This document shows positions 54,933 through 62,143 of a stretch of DNA of 64,000 nucleotides, in pieces; positions within the stretch are counted from its first letter, which is position 1, and each line of letters starts with the position of its first letter. The notes beneath the pieces were generated by a model that was given only the letters and a program-made list of their open reading frames with translations, did not search any database and was not told the DNA's origin. The position numbers and the translations under genes were made by a program. Source of the DNA: Planctomycetaceae bacterium (lineage in GTDB: Bacteria > Planctomycetota > PLA2); NCBI GenBank assembly GCA_011525755.1, contig WYBS01000019.1:1-64000 (forward strand), in the 5' to 3' direction.

Positions 54933-55406
54933 TCACCGCGCCGCGAGCCGCGCGTTCCACTCGACGCTTCGCGTCTGCCCCTCCACGTGCCTCAGGAAGC
55001 GGGCCGGGTAGCCGTACCGCGCGTCGAACGCGACGCGGAGCGTGACCTGCGACGGGTCGGAGACGCCATACGCCGCCTCCGGGCGCCGGAGGTTCGAGAG
55101 CTCCTCGGAGAGCGACTGGAACATCCCCTCGACGGTCCAGTACGCGTGCAGCCGCTCCGGGGCCTCCCTGCCGTCGGTCGTCATGGAGACGACCTTCCCG
55201 TCCTTCACCTCGACGCGGTGGTGCGCGTCGCGCACGTCGACGTCGATCACGTAGGACCTCGGCCCCGTCTCGTTCCACGCGGCGCGCGCCGCGGCGAGCC
55301 GCTCGGGCGTGAGCGGCTCGGTGGATGTCCGCGCGAGCATCCACACGACGGGCACGGTCGCGAGCGCGAGAAGCCCGATGAGGAAGGTCCTCTTCCCGCG
55401 CGGCAT
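54933..55406 (-). CDS. DUF6174-like membrane-anchored protein
   Basis: A 157-residue protein with a basic N-terminus and one membrane segment (about residues 7-23). The outer part, AAWNETGPRSYVIDVDVRDAHHRVEVKDGKVVSMTTDG, fits the DUF6174 pattern (a Y-x-V-x-V strand, then VxxGKV). The end, DARYGYPARFLRHVEG, is also typical. The function is not known. Its ATG overlaps the SDR stop by one base (TGATG), so it is the second gene of that operon. Confidence 0.8.
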   Translation of the reverse strand: MPRGKRTFLIGLLALATVPVVWMLARTSTEPLTPERLAAARAAWNETGPRSYVIDVDVRDAHHRVEVKDGKVVSMTTDGREAPERLHAYWTVEGMFQSLSEELSNLRRPEAAYGVSDPSQVTLRVAFDARYGYPARFLRHVEGQTRSVEWNARLAAR

Positions 55407-56098
55407 CAGAAGGGGTTCGTCGCGAACACCGAGAACTCGGGGAGGAAGCCGCGGTCGTCGACCTTGAGCGCGCCGACGATCGCGTCGGCGATCTCCTTCG
55501 GGCGGAGCTTCCGCGGGTGGTCCGGCGGCGACTTCCCGCCGAAGCCCGTGAGAACCTCGCTCGGGTTGACGAGCATCACGCGCACGTTCGAGCGCCGGAG
55601 CTCCTCGCGCCAGCACTCGGTCATCCCGCGCAGCGCGAACTTCGACGACGCGTAGACGGTCCCGCCCTGGAACCCCTTGGTGCCGGCGGTCGAGGAGATG
55701 TTCACGAGATGGCCCGACCGCTGCTTCACGAACTGGCGCGCCGCCTCGCGACCCATCAGGAACGCACCGTATACATTTGTACGGTATACCTCCTCGAGCC
55801 GCGCGAGCTCGGTCTCGACGAGCGGGGCGAAGTGCCCGATGCCCGCGTTGTTGACGAGGAGGTCGAGCCGGCCGTGCCGCGCGACCACGTCGGCGACGGT
55901 CCGCCGGGCATCCTCCTCCCGGCCCACGTCCGCCTGGATCGCGGCAACCCCGAGCGCCCCCGAAGCCCCCTCCAATCGCCCGCGGTCGCGCCCCGTGATC
56001 GTGACCCGTGCACCCTCGGCCTTGAGGGCTTCGGCGATGGCCCGGCCGATCCCTGCGCTTCCTCCCGTGACGAGTGCGACGGCGTCGCGAAGTTCCAT
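55406..56098 (-). CDS. Short-chain dehydrogenase/reductase
   Basis: A 230-residue NAD(P)-dependent SDR: cofactor motif VTGGSAGIGRAIAEAL at residues 9-24, LVNNAGIGHF near 81, the catalytic set SSTAGTKG...YASSK with the usual serine, tyrosine and lysine. An arginine after the cofactor site (ITGRDRG) suggests NADP preference. The substrate is unknown. GAGGAGGAG lies just ahead of the ATG, and TACAAT (56122-56117) provides a short leader. Confidence 0.9.
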   Translation of the reverse strand: MELRDAVALVTGGSAGIGRAIAEALKAEGARVTITGRDRGRLEGASGALGVAAIQADVGREEDARRTVADVVARHGRLDLLVNNAGIGHFAPLVETELARLEEVYRTNVYGAFLMGREAARQFVKQRSGHLVNISSTAGTKGFQGGTVYASSKFALRGMTECWREELRRSNVRVMLVNPSEVLTGFGGKSPPDHPRKLRPKEIADAIVGALKVDDRGFLPEFSVFATNPF

Positions 56099-56116
56099 GG
56101 CTCCTCCTCGGCGAGG

Positions 56117-56122
56117 ATTGTA
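56117..56122 (-). promoter_or_regulatory. -10 box of the SDR operon
   Basis: Minus-strand TACAAT, 18 bases before ATG 56098. The string TACAATCCTCGCC is identical to the one before the H1-like gene at 56662, so the two promoters may be related. Confidence 0.5.
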
Positions 56123-56165
56123 AAGGGGGGAGGGCCGGGGGCCTCGCCGAGGCGGCGAAGGCGGG

Positions 56166-56645
56166 CTACTTGCGAGCTTCGGCGGGCGCGGTCATGGGAA
56201 CGCGCTCCGCGCGGACGATGTACTCCTTGCCCTTCGCCTTCTGGAGGCGGTCGGCCTCGAGCTCCGCGGCGCGCCGCTCGGGGTAGGGGAAGGTCTTGAT
56301 CGTTTTCAGCGTGTGGTCGCAGACCGCCCAGACGATCTTCAGGCGGGGGGCGGCCTTCGGAACGGCGGGCTTCTTCTGGGCCTTCGCCTTCTTGACCTTG
56401 GCGGCGAGGATGGAGGTGGGCACCGCCGGCGCCGCCGCCTGCTTGCCAAGCGGCTTCGCCGCGGCCTTCCCGGCGACGACGGAGGGAGGAGGCGCGGGCG
56501 TCGCCTTGCCGGCCTTGGCGGCTACCTTTGCCGACTTGGGGGGGGCCTTTTTCGGCTCGGGTCGCTTGGCCGCGGCCTTGGAAACACGGCCCTTTTTCGC
56601 CGCGGCCTTCCTTGAGCCCCCGGTGGTGGTCTTTTTCCGCGGCAT
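56166..56645 (-). CDS. Histone-H1-like protein with a C-terminal planctomycete-type domain
   Basis: A 159-residue protein. The first 105 residues are a lysine/alanine/proline tail of the H1 or Hc1 kind (PRKKTTTGGSRKAAAKKG, KAKAQKKPAVPKAAP) that should bind DNA without sequence choice. The last 50 residues form a compact domain, LKIVWAVCDHTLKTIKTFPYPERRAAELEADRLQKAKGKEYIVRAERVPM, similar to small planctomycete proteins with a FPYxER motif. I infer a nucleoid protein. The -10 box TACAAT lies 11 bases before the ATG. Confidence 0.8.
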   Translation of the reverse strand: MPRKKTTTGGSRKAAAKKGRVSKAAAKRPEPKKAPPKSAKVAAKAGKATPAPPPSVVAGKAAAKPLGKQAAAPAVPTSILAAKVKKAKAQKKPAVPKAAPRLKIVWAVCDHTLKTIKTFPYPERRAAELEADRLQKAKGKEYIVRAERVPMTAPAEARK

Positions 56646-56656
56646 TCCTGGCGAGG

Positions 56657-56726
56657 ATTGTAGCCCCGGGGGGCCCCAGATTTCACGATTCCGGGCGGGG
56701 GGCCGGATTGCCCTCCCGCCTATCCT
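56657..56726. promoter_or_regulatory. Divergent -10 boxes
   Basis: Minus-strand TACAAT (56662-56657), 11 bases before ATG 56645, and plus-strand TATCCT (56721-56726), 6 bases before ATG 56733. Confidence 0.55.
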
Positions 56727-56732
56727 GTACCC

Positions 56733-57563
56733 ATGAGCCGCAAGAAGAAGATCCTCGTCGTCGCGCTCCTGATCCCGGTGATCCTCGTCGTCGGCGTCTG
56801 GATGTTCCTCGACCACATCGCGAAGCGGGCGGTCGAGGTCGGCGGAACGCAGGCAATGGGCGTCCAGACGTCGCTGGACGGCATCAGCCTGAGGCCCTTC
56901 CAGGGCGTCGGCCGCATCGATGGCCTCCAGATCTCGAACCCGGCGGGCTTCGAGACTCCCTACTTCATGCGACTCTCGACCGGCGCGGCGTCGATGAACG
57001 TCGGCTCGGTCCTCGAGGACACGATCGTCGTGAAGTCGATCGAGCTCGACGGGCTCAAGGCGCACCTCGAGAAGAGCAAGAACGGCGCGAACTACGAGGT
57101 CATCCTCGCCAACATGAAGAAGGGGGAGGAGGAGCCCGCGGCAGAGGCGCCGGGGAAGAAATTCCTCGTCGAGCGGATCGTCGTCCGGAACATCGAGGTC
57201 CGCGCGGACCTCGCGGTCGCCGGCGAGAAGCTCTCGAGCGTCGACATCCGCATCGACGAGATCAACCTCGAGAACGTCGGCAGCGACTCCGAGTCGGGCG
57301 TCATCATGTCCCAGCTCATGGGCACGATCGTGAAGGCCGTGCTCACCGGGATCGTCGAGCAGGGCGCCCGCGTGCTGCCCGAGGTCATGGTCAACGGCCT
57401 CGGCGCCGGGCTGAAGGGGCTCGGCAAGGTCGGCGTCAAGGTCGTCGGAAAGGTCACGGCGAAGGTCGGCGGGAAGGCGGTCGACGTGATCGGCGGCGCG
57501 GCGAAGGACGCGATCAAGGGGATCGGCGGGATCTTCGGCGGCGACGACGACGACGACAAGTAG
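56733..57563 (+). CDS. AsmA-like membrane-anchored protein
   Basis: A 276-residue protein with an N-terminal membrane anchor (KKKILVVALLIPVILVVGVWMF) and the start of an AsmA-like fold: AVEVGGTQAMGVQTSLDGISLRPFQGVGRIDGLQISNPAGF. Later come VLEDTIVVKSIELDGLKAHLE and a second beta half. The C-terminal part is glycine/valine-rich (KGLGKVGVKVVGKVTAKVGGKAVD) and ends in GGDDDDDK. AsmA-like proteins are linked to lipid transport or outer-membrane assembly. The leaderless -10 box is 6 bases ahead. A planctomycete type is likely. Confidence 0.8.
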   Translation: MSRKKKILVVALLIPVILVVGVWMFLDHIAKRAVEVGGTQAMGVQTSLDGISLRPFQGVGRIDGLQISNPAGFETPYFMRLSTGAASMNVGSVLEDTIVVKSIELDGLKAHLEKSKNGANYEVILANMKKGEEEPAAEAPGKKFLVERIVVRNIEVRADLAVAGEKLSSVDIRIDEINLENVGSDSESGVIMSQLMGTIVKAVLTGIVEQGARVLPEVMVNGLGAGLKGLGKVGVKVVGKVTAKVGGKAVDVIGGAAKDAIKGIGGIFGGDDDDDK

Positions 57564-57661
57564 CGCGGCCCCCGGAGCCCCCTCGAGTCCCCTTCCGGAC
57601 GGCCGCCCGGCCCGCGCGATCTTCCCCGCGGATTTTGACCGGCGCTGCCGCGACAGGCTCC

Positions 57662-57667
57662 TATACT
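57662..57667 (+). promoter_or_regulatory. -10 box before the gene at 57705
   Basis: TATACT, with TTGACC (57635-57640) upstream at a 21-base spacing, which is longer than usual. The leader would be about 30 bases to ATG 57705. Confidence 0.45.
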
Positions 57668-57704
57668 GGACCCCAACAGGGCTGAGAGGGTGCCGGAGCC
57701 GCCC

Positions 57705-58733
57705 ATGAAAGCGACCATGCATGGCCTGTGGACAGCCGGCGAGATGTCGCCGCCGGCGGATGACGCGCCCTGGGAGGAGGCGCAGGCGGCGGCCAACTTC
57801 GTCCTCTTCAGGCCCGACCCGCTGCCGGAGGGCGTGCGGATCGAGTCGGCGAGCCTCCGGCCGGAGGCGCCGCCCCGGAACGACCCGCGGCTCGGATGGG
57901 CCCTCGGCAACCGTGCCCAGCACCGCTGCGAGCTCTCCGCCGGCGCGGCGAAGCTCCGGATGAGGCAGGTGCTCTACGACTGGGCGCCGCCCGCGTGGGA
58001 CCATCCCTCGCTCACGGGCGACGTCGCGGCGTTCGTCGTGGGGGGGCACATCGGCTGGGTCGGCCGCGACTTCCGCGGGGCGGAGGCGGCGACGGTGACG
58101 CTCGACCGGACGACGATCGACATCGCCGTGCGCGAGGGCGAGTGCCCGCCGGCGCTGCTCGTGGGGATCTGCCAGGCGCTCCGGCCGGTGTCTGTCGAGG
58201 CGCGCGCCCGGATCCTCTCGACGCCCTTCGGAAGACTTGCGTACCGGAGCCGGCACCCCGACCGCACGCCCTCGGTGCCGGTCGGTTTCTGGCACCACCG
58301 CCGCGGGCCGCCGCACACACCCGTCCGCATCCTCGAGTACGCCCCGCCCGGCCTTCCGGGCGCGCACATCGCGCCGCCCGCGCGGCTCGGGTTCCGCCTC
58401 GACACCGTCCAGGTGTTCGGCGGCGCCCCGGACGCCCTCGAGATCGAGTACCTGTACGCCGACGCGGCGGACCCCGGCCGGACGATCCGCATCCTCGTGT
58501 CGCCGGAGGGCGGCGCGGGCGGCGTGCGCTTCCCGCCGATGCCGGAGGGCCAGCCGTGCACGGTCGAGCAGGGGGACGTGAACTGGGCGTACGGCGATCC
58601 GCGCTTCGGCCCGCACGAGGCCGTGTGGCAGCGGGACGGCCTGAACGTCATGCTCCTCAGCAAGCCCGCGCCCTGGACCGACCGCTTCTGGTTCTCCCGC
58701 CTCCTCTCGGACGTGTCTATCGCGGATTGTTAA
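57705..58733 (+). CDS. Protein of unknown function, two related halves
   Basis: A 342-residue protein without signal or membrane segments. The first half (about 25-165) has FVLFRPDPLPEGVRIESASLRPE, a VLYDWAPPAW strand, GWVGRDFRGAEAATVTLDRTTIDIAVREGECPPALLVGICQALRPV. The second half (about 195-340) repeats the layout: VRILEYAPPGLPGAHIAPPARLGFRLDTVQVFGG and LEIEYLYADAADPGRTIRILVSPEGG. I recognise no family name. ATG 57705 is used; GTG 57690 is possible. A palindromic element begins at its stop codon. Confidence 0.68.
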   Translation: MKATMHGLWTAGEMSPPADDAPWEEAQAAANFVLFRPDPLPEGVRIESASLRPEAPPRNDPRLGWALGNRAQHRCELSAGAAKLRMRQVLYDWAPPAWDHPSLTGDVAAFVVGGHIGWVGRDFRGAEAATVTLDRTTIDIAVREGECPPALLVGICQALRPVSVEARARILSTPFGRLAYRSRHPDRTPSVPVGFWHHRRGPPHTPVRILEYAPPGLPGAHIAPPARLGFRLDTVQVFGGAPDALEIEYLYADAADPGRTIRILVSPEGGAGGVRFPPMPEGQPCTVEQGDVNWAYGDPRFGPHEAVWQRDGLNVMLLSKPAPWTDRFWFSRLLSDVSIADC

Positions 58734-58792
58734 GGCGCAAGCCGTTGTGGGGAGCGTAGTTGCGTTCAACGGGTGCGGCATGCGTGCCGCAC
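58731..58792 (+). repeat. 3'-end palindromic element, copy A
   Basis: It begins at the TAA stop (58731-58733), has GGCGCAA at 58734-58740, and ends 39 bases later in hairpin GTGCGGCA-TGCG-TGCCGCAC (58773-58792). Confidence 0.75.
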
Positions 58793-58817
58793 TTCGCGAC
58801 CTTTCGCGCCACGGGGC

Positions 58818-59546
58818 ATGAGGCTCTACAAGGACCTCGCGGCGTGGTGGCCGCTTCTCTCCGCGCCGAAGGGCTACGCGGAGGAGGCCGCGATCGCCGC
58901 GGAGACGATTCTAGGGGGGGCGCGGGGGCCGGTCCGCCGGGTGCTCGAGCTCGGCTGCGGCGGCGGGAACAACGCGAGCCACCTGAAGGCCCGGTTCGCG
59001 ATGACGCTCACGGACCTGTCGCCGGGGATGCTCGGCGTGAGCCGGGCGCTCAACCCCGAGTGCGAGCACGAGATCGGCGACATGCGGACGCTGCGGTTCG
59101 GGCGCACGTTCGACGCCGTCTTCGTCCACGACGCCGTGATGTACCTGACGCGCGAGAAGGACCTGCGCGCGGCGATCGCGACCGCCTTCGCGCACCTGCG
59201 GCCGGGGGGCGTGGCGCTCTTCGTGCCCGACGACACGAAGGAGACGTGGCGGGCGACGACGTCGAACGGCGGCCACGACGCCCCTGACCGCGCGCTCCGC
59301 TACCTCGCATGGAGCTACGACCCGGACCCCGCGGACACGACGACCGTCGTCGCCTACGCGTTCCTCCTGCGCGAGGGCGCGCGCACGCGCGCGGTGCACG
59401 ACCGCCACGTCCTCGGCCTCTTCCCGCGCGCGACGTGGGTGCGCGCGTTCGAGGACGCGGGTTTCTCGCTGACGACATCCCCGTACCTCCACTCCTCCTT
59501 CCCGCCGGACGCGGGCCGCGAGCTCTACCTCGGCCTCAAGCCCTGA
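58818..59546 (+). CDS. SAM-dependent methyltransferase (class I)
   Basis: A 242-residue enzyme with the Rossmann-type SAM site [15 protein letters not shown] near residue 42, the acidic loop LTDLSPGML, and [13 protein letters not shown] as motif IV. The substrate is unknown. There is no clear promoter, and the upstream 84 bases hold the palindromic element. GGGG precedes the ATG at close range. It is followed by pgi with its own leaderless promoter. Confidence 0.88.
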   Translation: MRLYKDLAAWWPLLSAPKGYAEEAAIAAETILGGARGPVRRVLELGCGGGNNASHLKARFAMTLTDLSPGMLGVSRALNPECEHEIGDMRTLRFGRTFDAVFVHDAVMYLTREKDLRAAIATAFAHLRPGGVALFVPDDTKETWRATTSNGGHDAPDRALRYLAWSYDPDPADTTTVVAYAFLLREGARTRAVHDRHVLGLFPRATWVRAFEDAGFSLTTSPYLHSSFPPDAGRELYLGLKP

Positions 59547-59561
59547 CCGACCCCCTCCCGG

Positions 59562-59567
59562 TATACT
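59562..59567 (+). promoter_or_regulatory. -10 box of pgi, leaderless
   Basis: CCGG-TATACT with 8 bases to GTG 59576. The same CCGGTATACT string precedes the rhomboid gene (34438-34447). Confidence 0.6.
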
Positions 59568-59575
59568 GCGCCGCC

Positions 59576-61198
59576 GTGAACGCACGGCCCAGCTACCACG
59601 CGCTCGCGACGCACCACGGGAAGATCGGCGGGACGCATCTCAAGGACCTCTTCGCGGAGGACCCGCGCCGCGGCGAGCGCTTCGCCGCCGAGGCCGCCGG
59701 GCTGTACCTCGACTACAGCAAGCAGCGGATCACCGCGGAAACGCTGAAACTGCTCGCGGCGCTCGCGCGCGAGTGCGGGCTCAACGAGCGGATCGAGGCG
59801 ATGTTCCAGGGCGAGCGGATCAACTCGACCGAGGGCCGCGCCGTGCTGCACGTCGCGCTCCGCGCGCCGAAGGAGGAGCGGATCCTCGTCGACGGCCGCG
59901 ACGTCGTGCCGGACGTCCACGCGACGCTCGACCGGATGGCGCGCTTCGCGGAGGGCGTGCGTCGCGGCGCGTGGAAGGGCCACACGGGGAAGCCCGTCCG
60001 GGCGGTCGTGAACCTCGGCATCGGCGGGTCGGACCTCGGGCCCGCGATGGCGTACGACGCGCTCCGCCACTACGCGACGCGCGACATCGCGTTCCGCTTC
60101 GTGAGCAACGTGGACGGCACCGACCTCGCCGAGGCCTTGCGCGACCTCGACCCGGAGACGACGCTCTTCGTCGTCTCGAGCAAGACCTTCACGACCGTGG
60201 AGACGCTCACGAACGCGAGGACGGCGCGAGCTTGGCTCGTCGGCCGCCTCCGCGACGACGCGGCGGTCGGCCGGCACTTCGTCGCGGTCTCGACGAACGG
60301 CGCGGAGGTCGCGAAGTTCGGCATCGACACCGAGAACATGTTCGGGTTCTGGGACTGGGTGGGCGGCCGCTACTCGATGGACTCCGCGATCGGCCTCTCG
60401 ACGATGATCGCGATCGGTCCGGAGGCGTTCCGCGCGATGCTCGGCGGGTTCCGCGCCATGGACGAGCACTTCCGCTCCGCGCCCTTCGAGCGGAACCTGC
60501 CCGTGCTGCACGCGCTCCTCTGCGTGTGGAACACGAACTTCCTCGGCGCGCACTCGCTCGCGGTGCTCCCGTACGACCAGTACCTCCGCCGGTTCCCCGC
60601 CTACCTCCAGCAGCTCTCGATGGAGTCGAACGGCAAGCGCGTGACGCGCGAAGGCGCGCCGGTCGGGCATGAGACGGCGCAGATCCTCTGGGGCGAGCCG
60701 GGGACGAACGGGCAGCACTCGTTCTTCCAGCTGCTGCACCAGGGCACGCGGCTCGTGCCCTGCGACTTCCTCGGGTTCGCGAAGTCCTTGAACCCGCTGC
60801 CCGAGCACCACGACCTGCTCATGTCGAACCTCTTCGCGCAGGGGGAGGCGCTCGCGTTCGGGAAGGGGGAGGCGGAGGTGCGCGCGGAGGGGGCGGGGGA
60901 GGCGCTCATCCCGCACAAGACGTTCCCGGGCAACCGGCCGTCGAACACGGTCCTCATCGAGAGGCTCACGCCCGCGAGCCTCGGCGCGCTCGTCGCCTTC
61001 TACGAGCACAGCGTGTTCACGCAGGGCGTCGTCTGGGACGTGAACTCATTCGACCAGTACGGCGTGGAGCTCGGCAAGGTCCTCGCGGCGCGGATCCACG
61101 CGGAGCTGCGAGCGGAGGCGGAGCCGCGGCTCGCCCACGACAGCTCGACCAACGCCCTGATCCGGAGATACAGGTCCGTATCCCATGCGGACTCCTGA
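59576..61198 (+). CDS. pgi: Glucose-6-phosphate isomerase
   Basis: It interconverts glucose-6-phosphate and fructose-6-phosphate. The 540-residue protein has the family blocks [48 protein letters not shown], and the catalytic [11 protein letters not shown], then [16 protein letters not shown] and [10 protein letters not shown]. The GTG start follows a TATACT box by 8 bases, so the mRNA should be leaderless. A palindromic element starts at its TGA stop. Confidence 0.97.
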   Translation: MNARPSYHALATHHGKIGGTHLKDLFAEDPRRGERFAAEAAGLYLDYSKQRITAETLKLLAALARECGLNERIEAMFQGERINSTEGRAVLHVALRAPKEERILVDGRDVVPDVHATLDRMARFAEGVRRGAWKGHTGKPVRAVVNLGIGGSDLGPAMAYDALRHYATRDIAFRFVSNVDGTDLAEALRDLDPETTLFVVSSKTFTTVETLTNARTARAWLVGRLRDDAAVGRHFVAVSTNGAEVAKFGIDTENMFGFWDWVGGRYSMDSAIGLSTMIAIGPEAFRAMLGGFRAMDEHFRSAPFERNLPVLHALLCVWNTNFLGAHSLAVLPYDQYLRRFPAYLQQLSMESNGKRVTREGAPVGHETAQILWGEPGTNGQHSFFQLLHQGTRLVPCDFLGFAKSLNPLPEHHDLLMSNLFAQGEALAFGKGEAEVRAEGAGEALIPHKTFPGNRPSNTVLIERLTPASLGALVAFYEHSVFTQGVVWDVNSFDQYGVELGKVLAARIHAELRAEAEPRLAHDSSTNALIRRYRSVSHADS

Positions 61199-61258
61199 GG
61201 CGCAATCTCTTGCGGGTGCGTGGGTCATGTCGCCGACGTGCGGCATCGGGGTCCGCAC
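61196..61258 (+). repeat. 3'-end palindromic element, copy B
   Basis: It begins at the pgi TGA stop (61196-61198), has GGCGCAA at 61199-61205, and ends 39 bases later in a hairpin with arms GTGCGG and CCGCAC (61238-61258). The region to 61314 has no gene. Confidence 0.72.
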
Positions 61259-61314
61259 GGGACGGCCCCCGGACCCCCTCCCGATCGCCCCTCTCGGGAG
61301 CAGCCAGGAGGCTC

Positions 61315-62091
61315 CTACTGCGCGTTCATCGGACCGCGCCGGTCGATCGGCTCCTTCAGTACGGCCCGGAAGTAGTCGCGGTTCATCCGCCCGATGAACT
61401 TGATCGAGATCCCCTTCGGGCACGCCGCCTCGCACTCGCCGAGGTTCGTGCATCCGCCGAAGCCTTCCTTCTCCATCTGCTCGACCATCTTCACGACGCG
61501 CGTGTAGCGCTCCGGCTGGCCCTGCGGAAGGAGCGAGAGGTGCGAGACCTTCGCCGCGGTGAAGAGCATCGCGGCGCCGTTCGGGCATGCGGCGACGCAC
61601 GCGCCGCAGCCGATGCAGGTCGCGGCGTCGAGCGCCTCCTCGGCGATCGCGGGCTCGACCGGCATCGAGTTCGGGTCCGGCTTCGGCCCCGAGTGCACGG
61701 TCACGTAGCCACCCGCCTCGAGGATCCGGTCGAACGCGGCGCGGTCGACCACGAGGTCCTTGAGGACCGGGAACGCCCGGGCGCGCCACGGCTCGACGGT
61801 GATCTCCTCGCCGTCCCGGAAGTGACGCATGTAGAGCTGGCACGTCGTCGTGAGCGCGTTCGGCCCGTGCGGCCGGCCGTTGATCACGAGCGAGCACATG
61901 CCGCACACGCCCTCGCGGCAGTCGGAGTCGAACGCGACCGGCGTCTCCCCGCGGCCCGTGAGCTGCTCGTTCAGGAGGTCGAGCATCTCGAGGAACGAGA
62001 GGTCGCCGGAGATCCCGTCGATCCCGTGGCTGACGAAGGCGCCGGGGCCCTTCGCGTTGTCCTGCCGCCAGATGCGCAGCGTGAACTTCAC
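61315..62091 (-). CDS. sdhB: Succinate dehydrogenase/fumarate reductase iron-sulfur subunit
   Basis: A 258-residue subunit that carries electrons from the FAD subunit to quinone. It has the [2Fe-2S] site [21 protein letters not shown], the [4Fe-4S] site [18 protein letters not shown], and the [3Fe-4S] site [17 protein letters not shown]. The GTG start has GGAGGG 7 bases ahead. It follows sdhA (gap 52 bases). The cytochrome subunit sdhC is expected upstream, outside the window. Confidence 0.96.
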   Translation of the reverse strand: MKFTLRIWRQDNAKGPGAFVSHGIDGISGDLSFLEMLDLLNEQLTGRGETPVAFDSDCREGVCGMCSLVINGRPHGPNALTTTCQLYMRHFRDGEEITVEPWRARAFPVLKDLVVDRAAFDRILEAGGYVTVHSGPKPDPNSMPVEPAIAEEALDAATCIGCGACVAACPNGAAMLFTAAKVSHLSLLPQGQPERYTRVVKMVEQMEKEGFGGCTNLGECEAACPKGISIKFIGRMNRDYFRAVLKEPIDRRGPMNAQ

Positions 62092-62143
62092 CGGCAGGCC
62101 CTCCGGCGGGCGAAGAAGGGGAGGCGGGGGAACCCGTGGCGCG

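Noticed and set aside
57675-57700. GGCTGAGAGGGTGCC, which recalls part of a TPP riboswitch
   Set aside because: Only the CTGAGA piece is present. The second conserved half and the needed length are missing, and the gene is not a thiamine gene.
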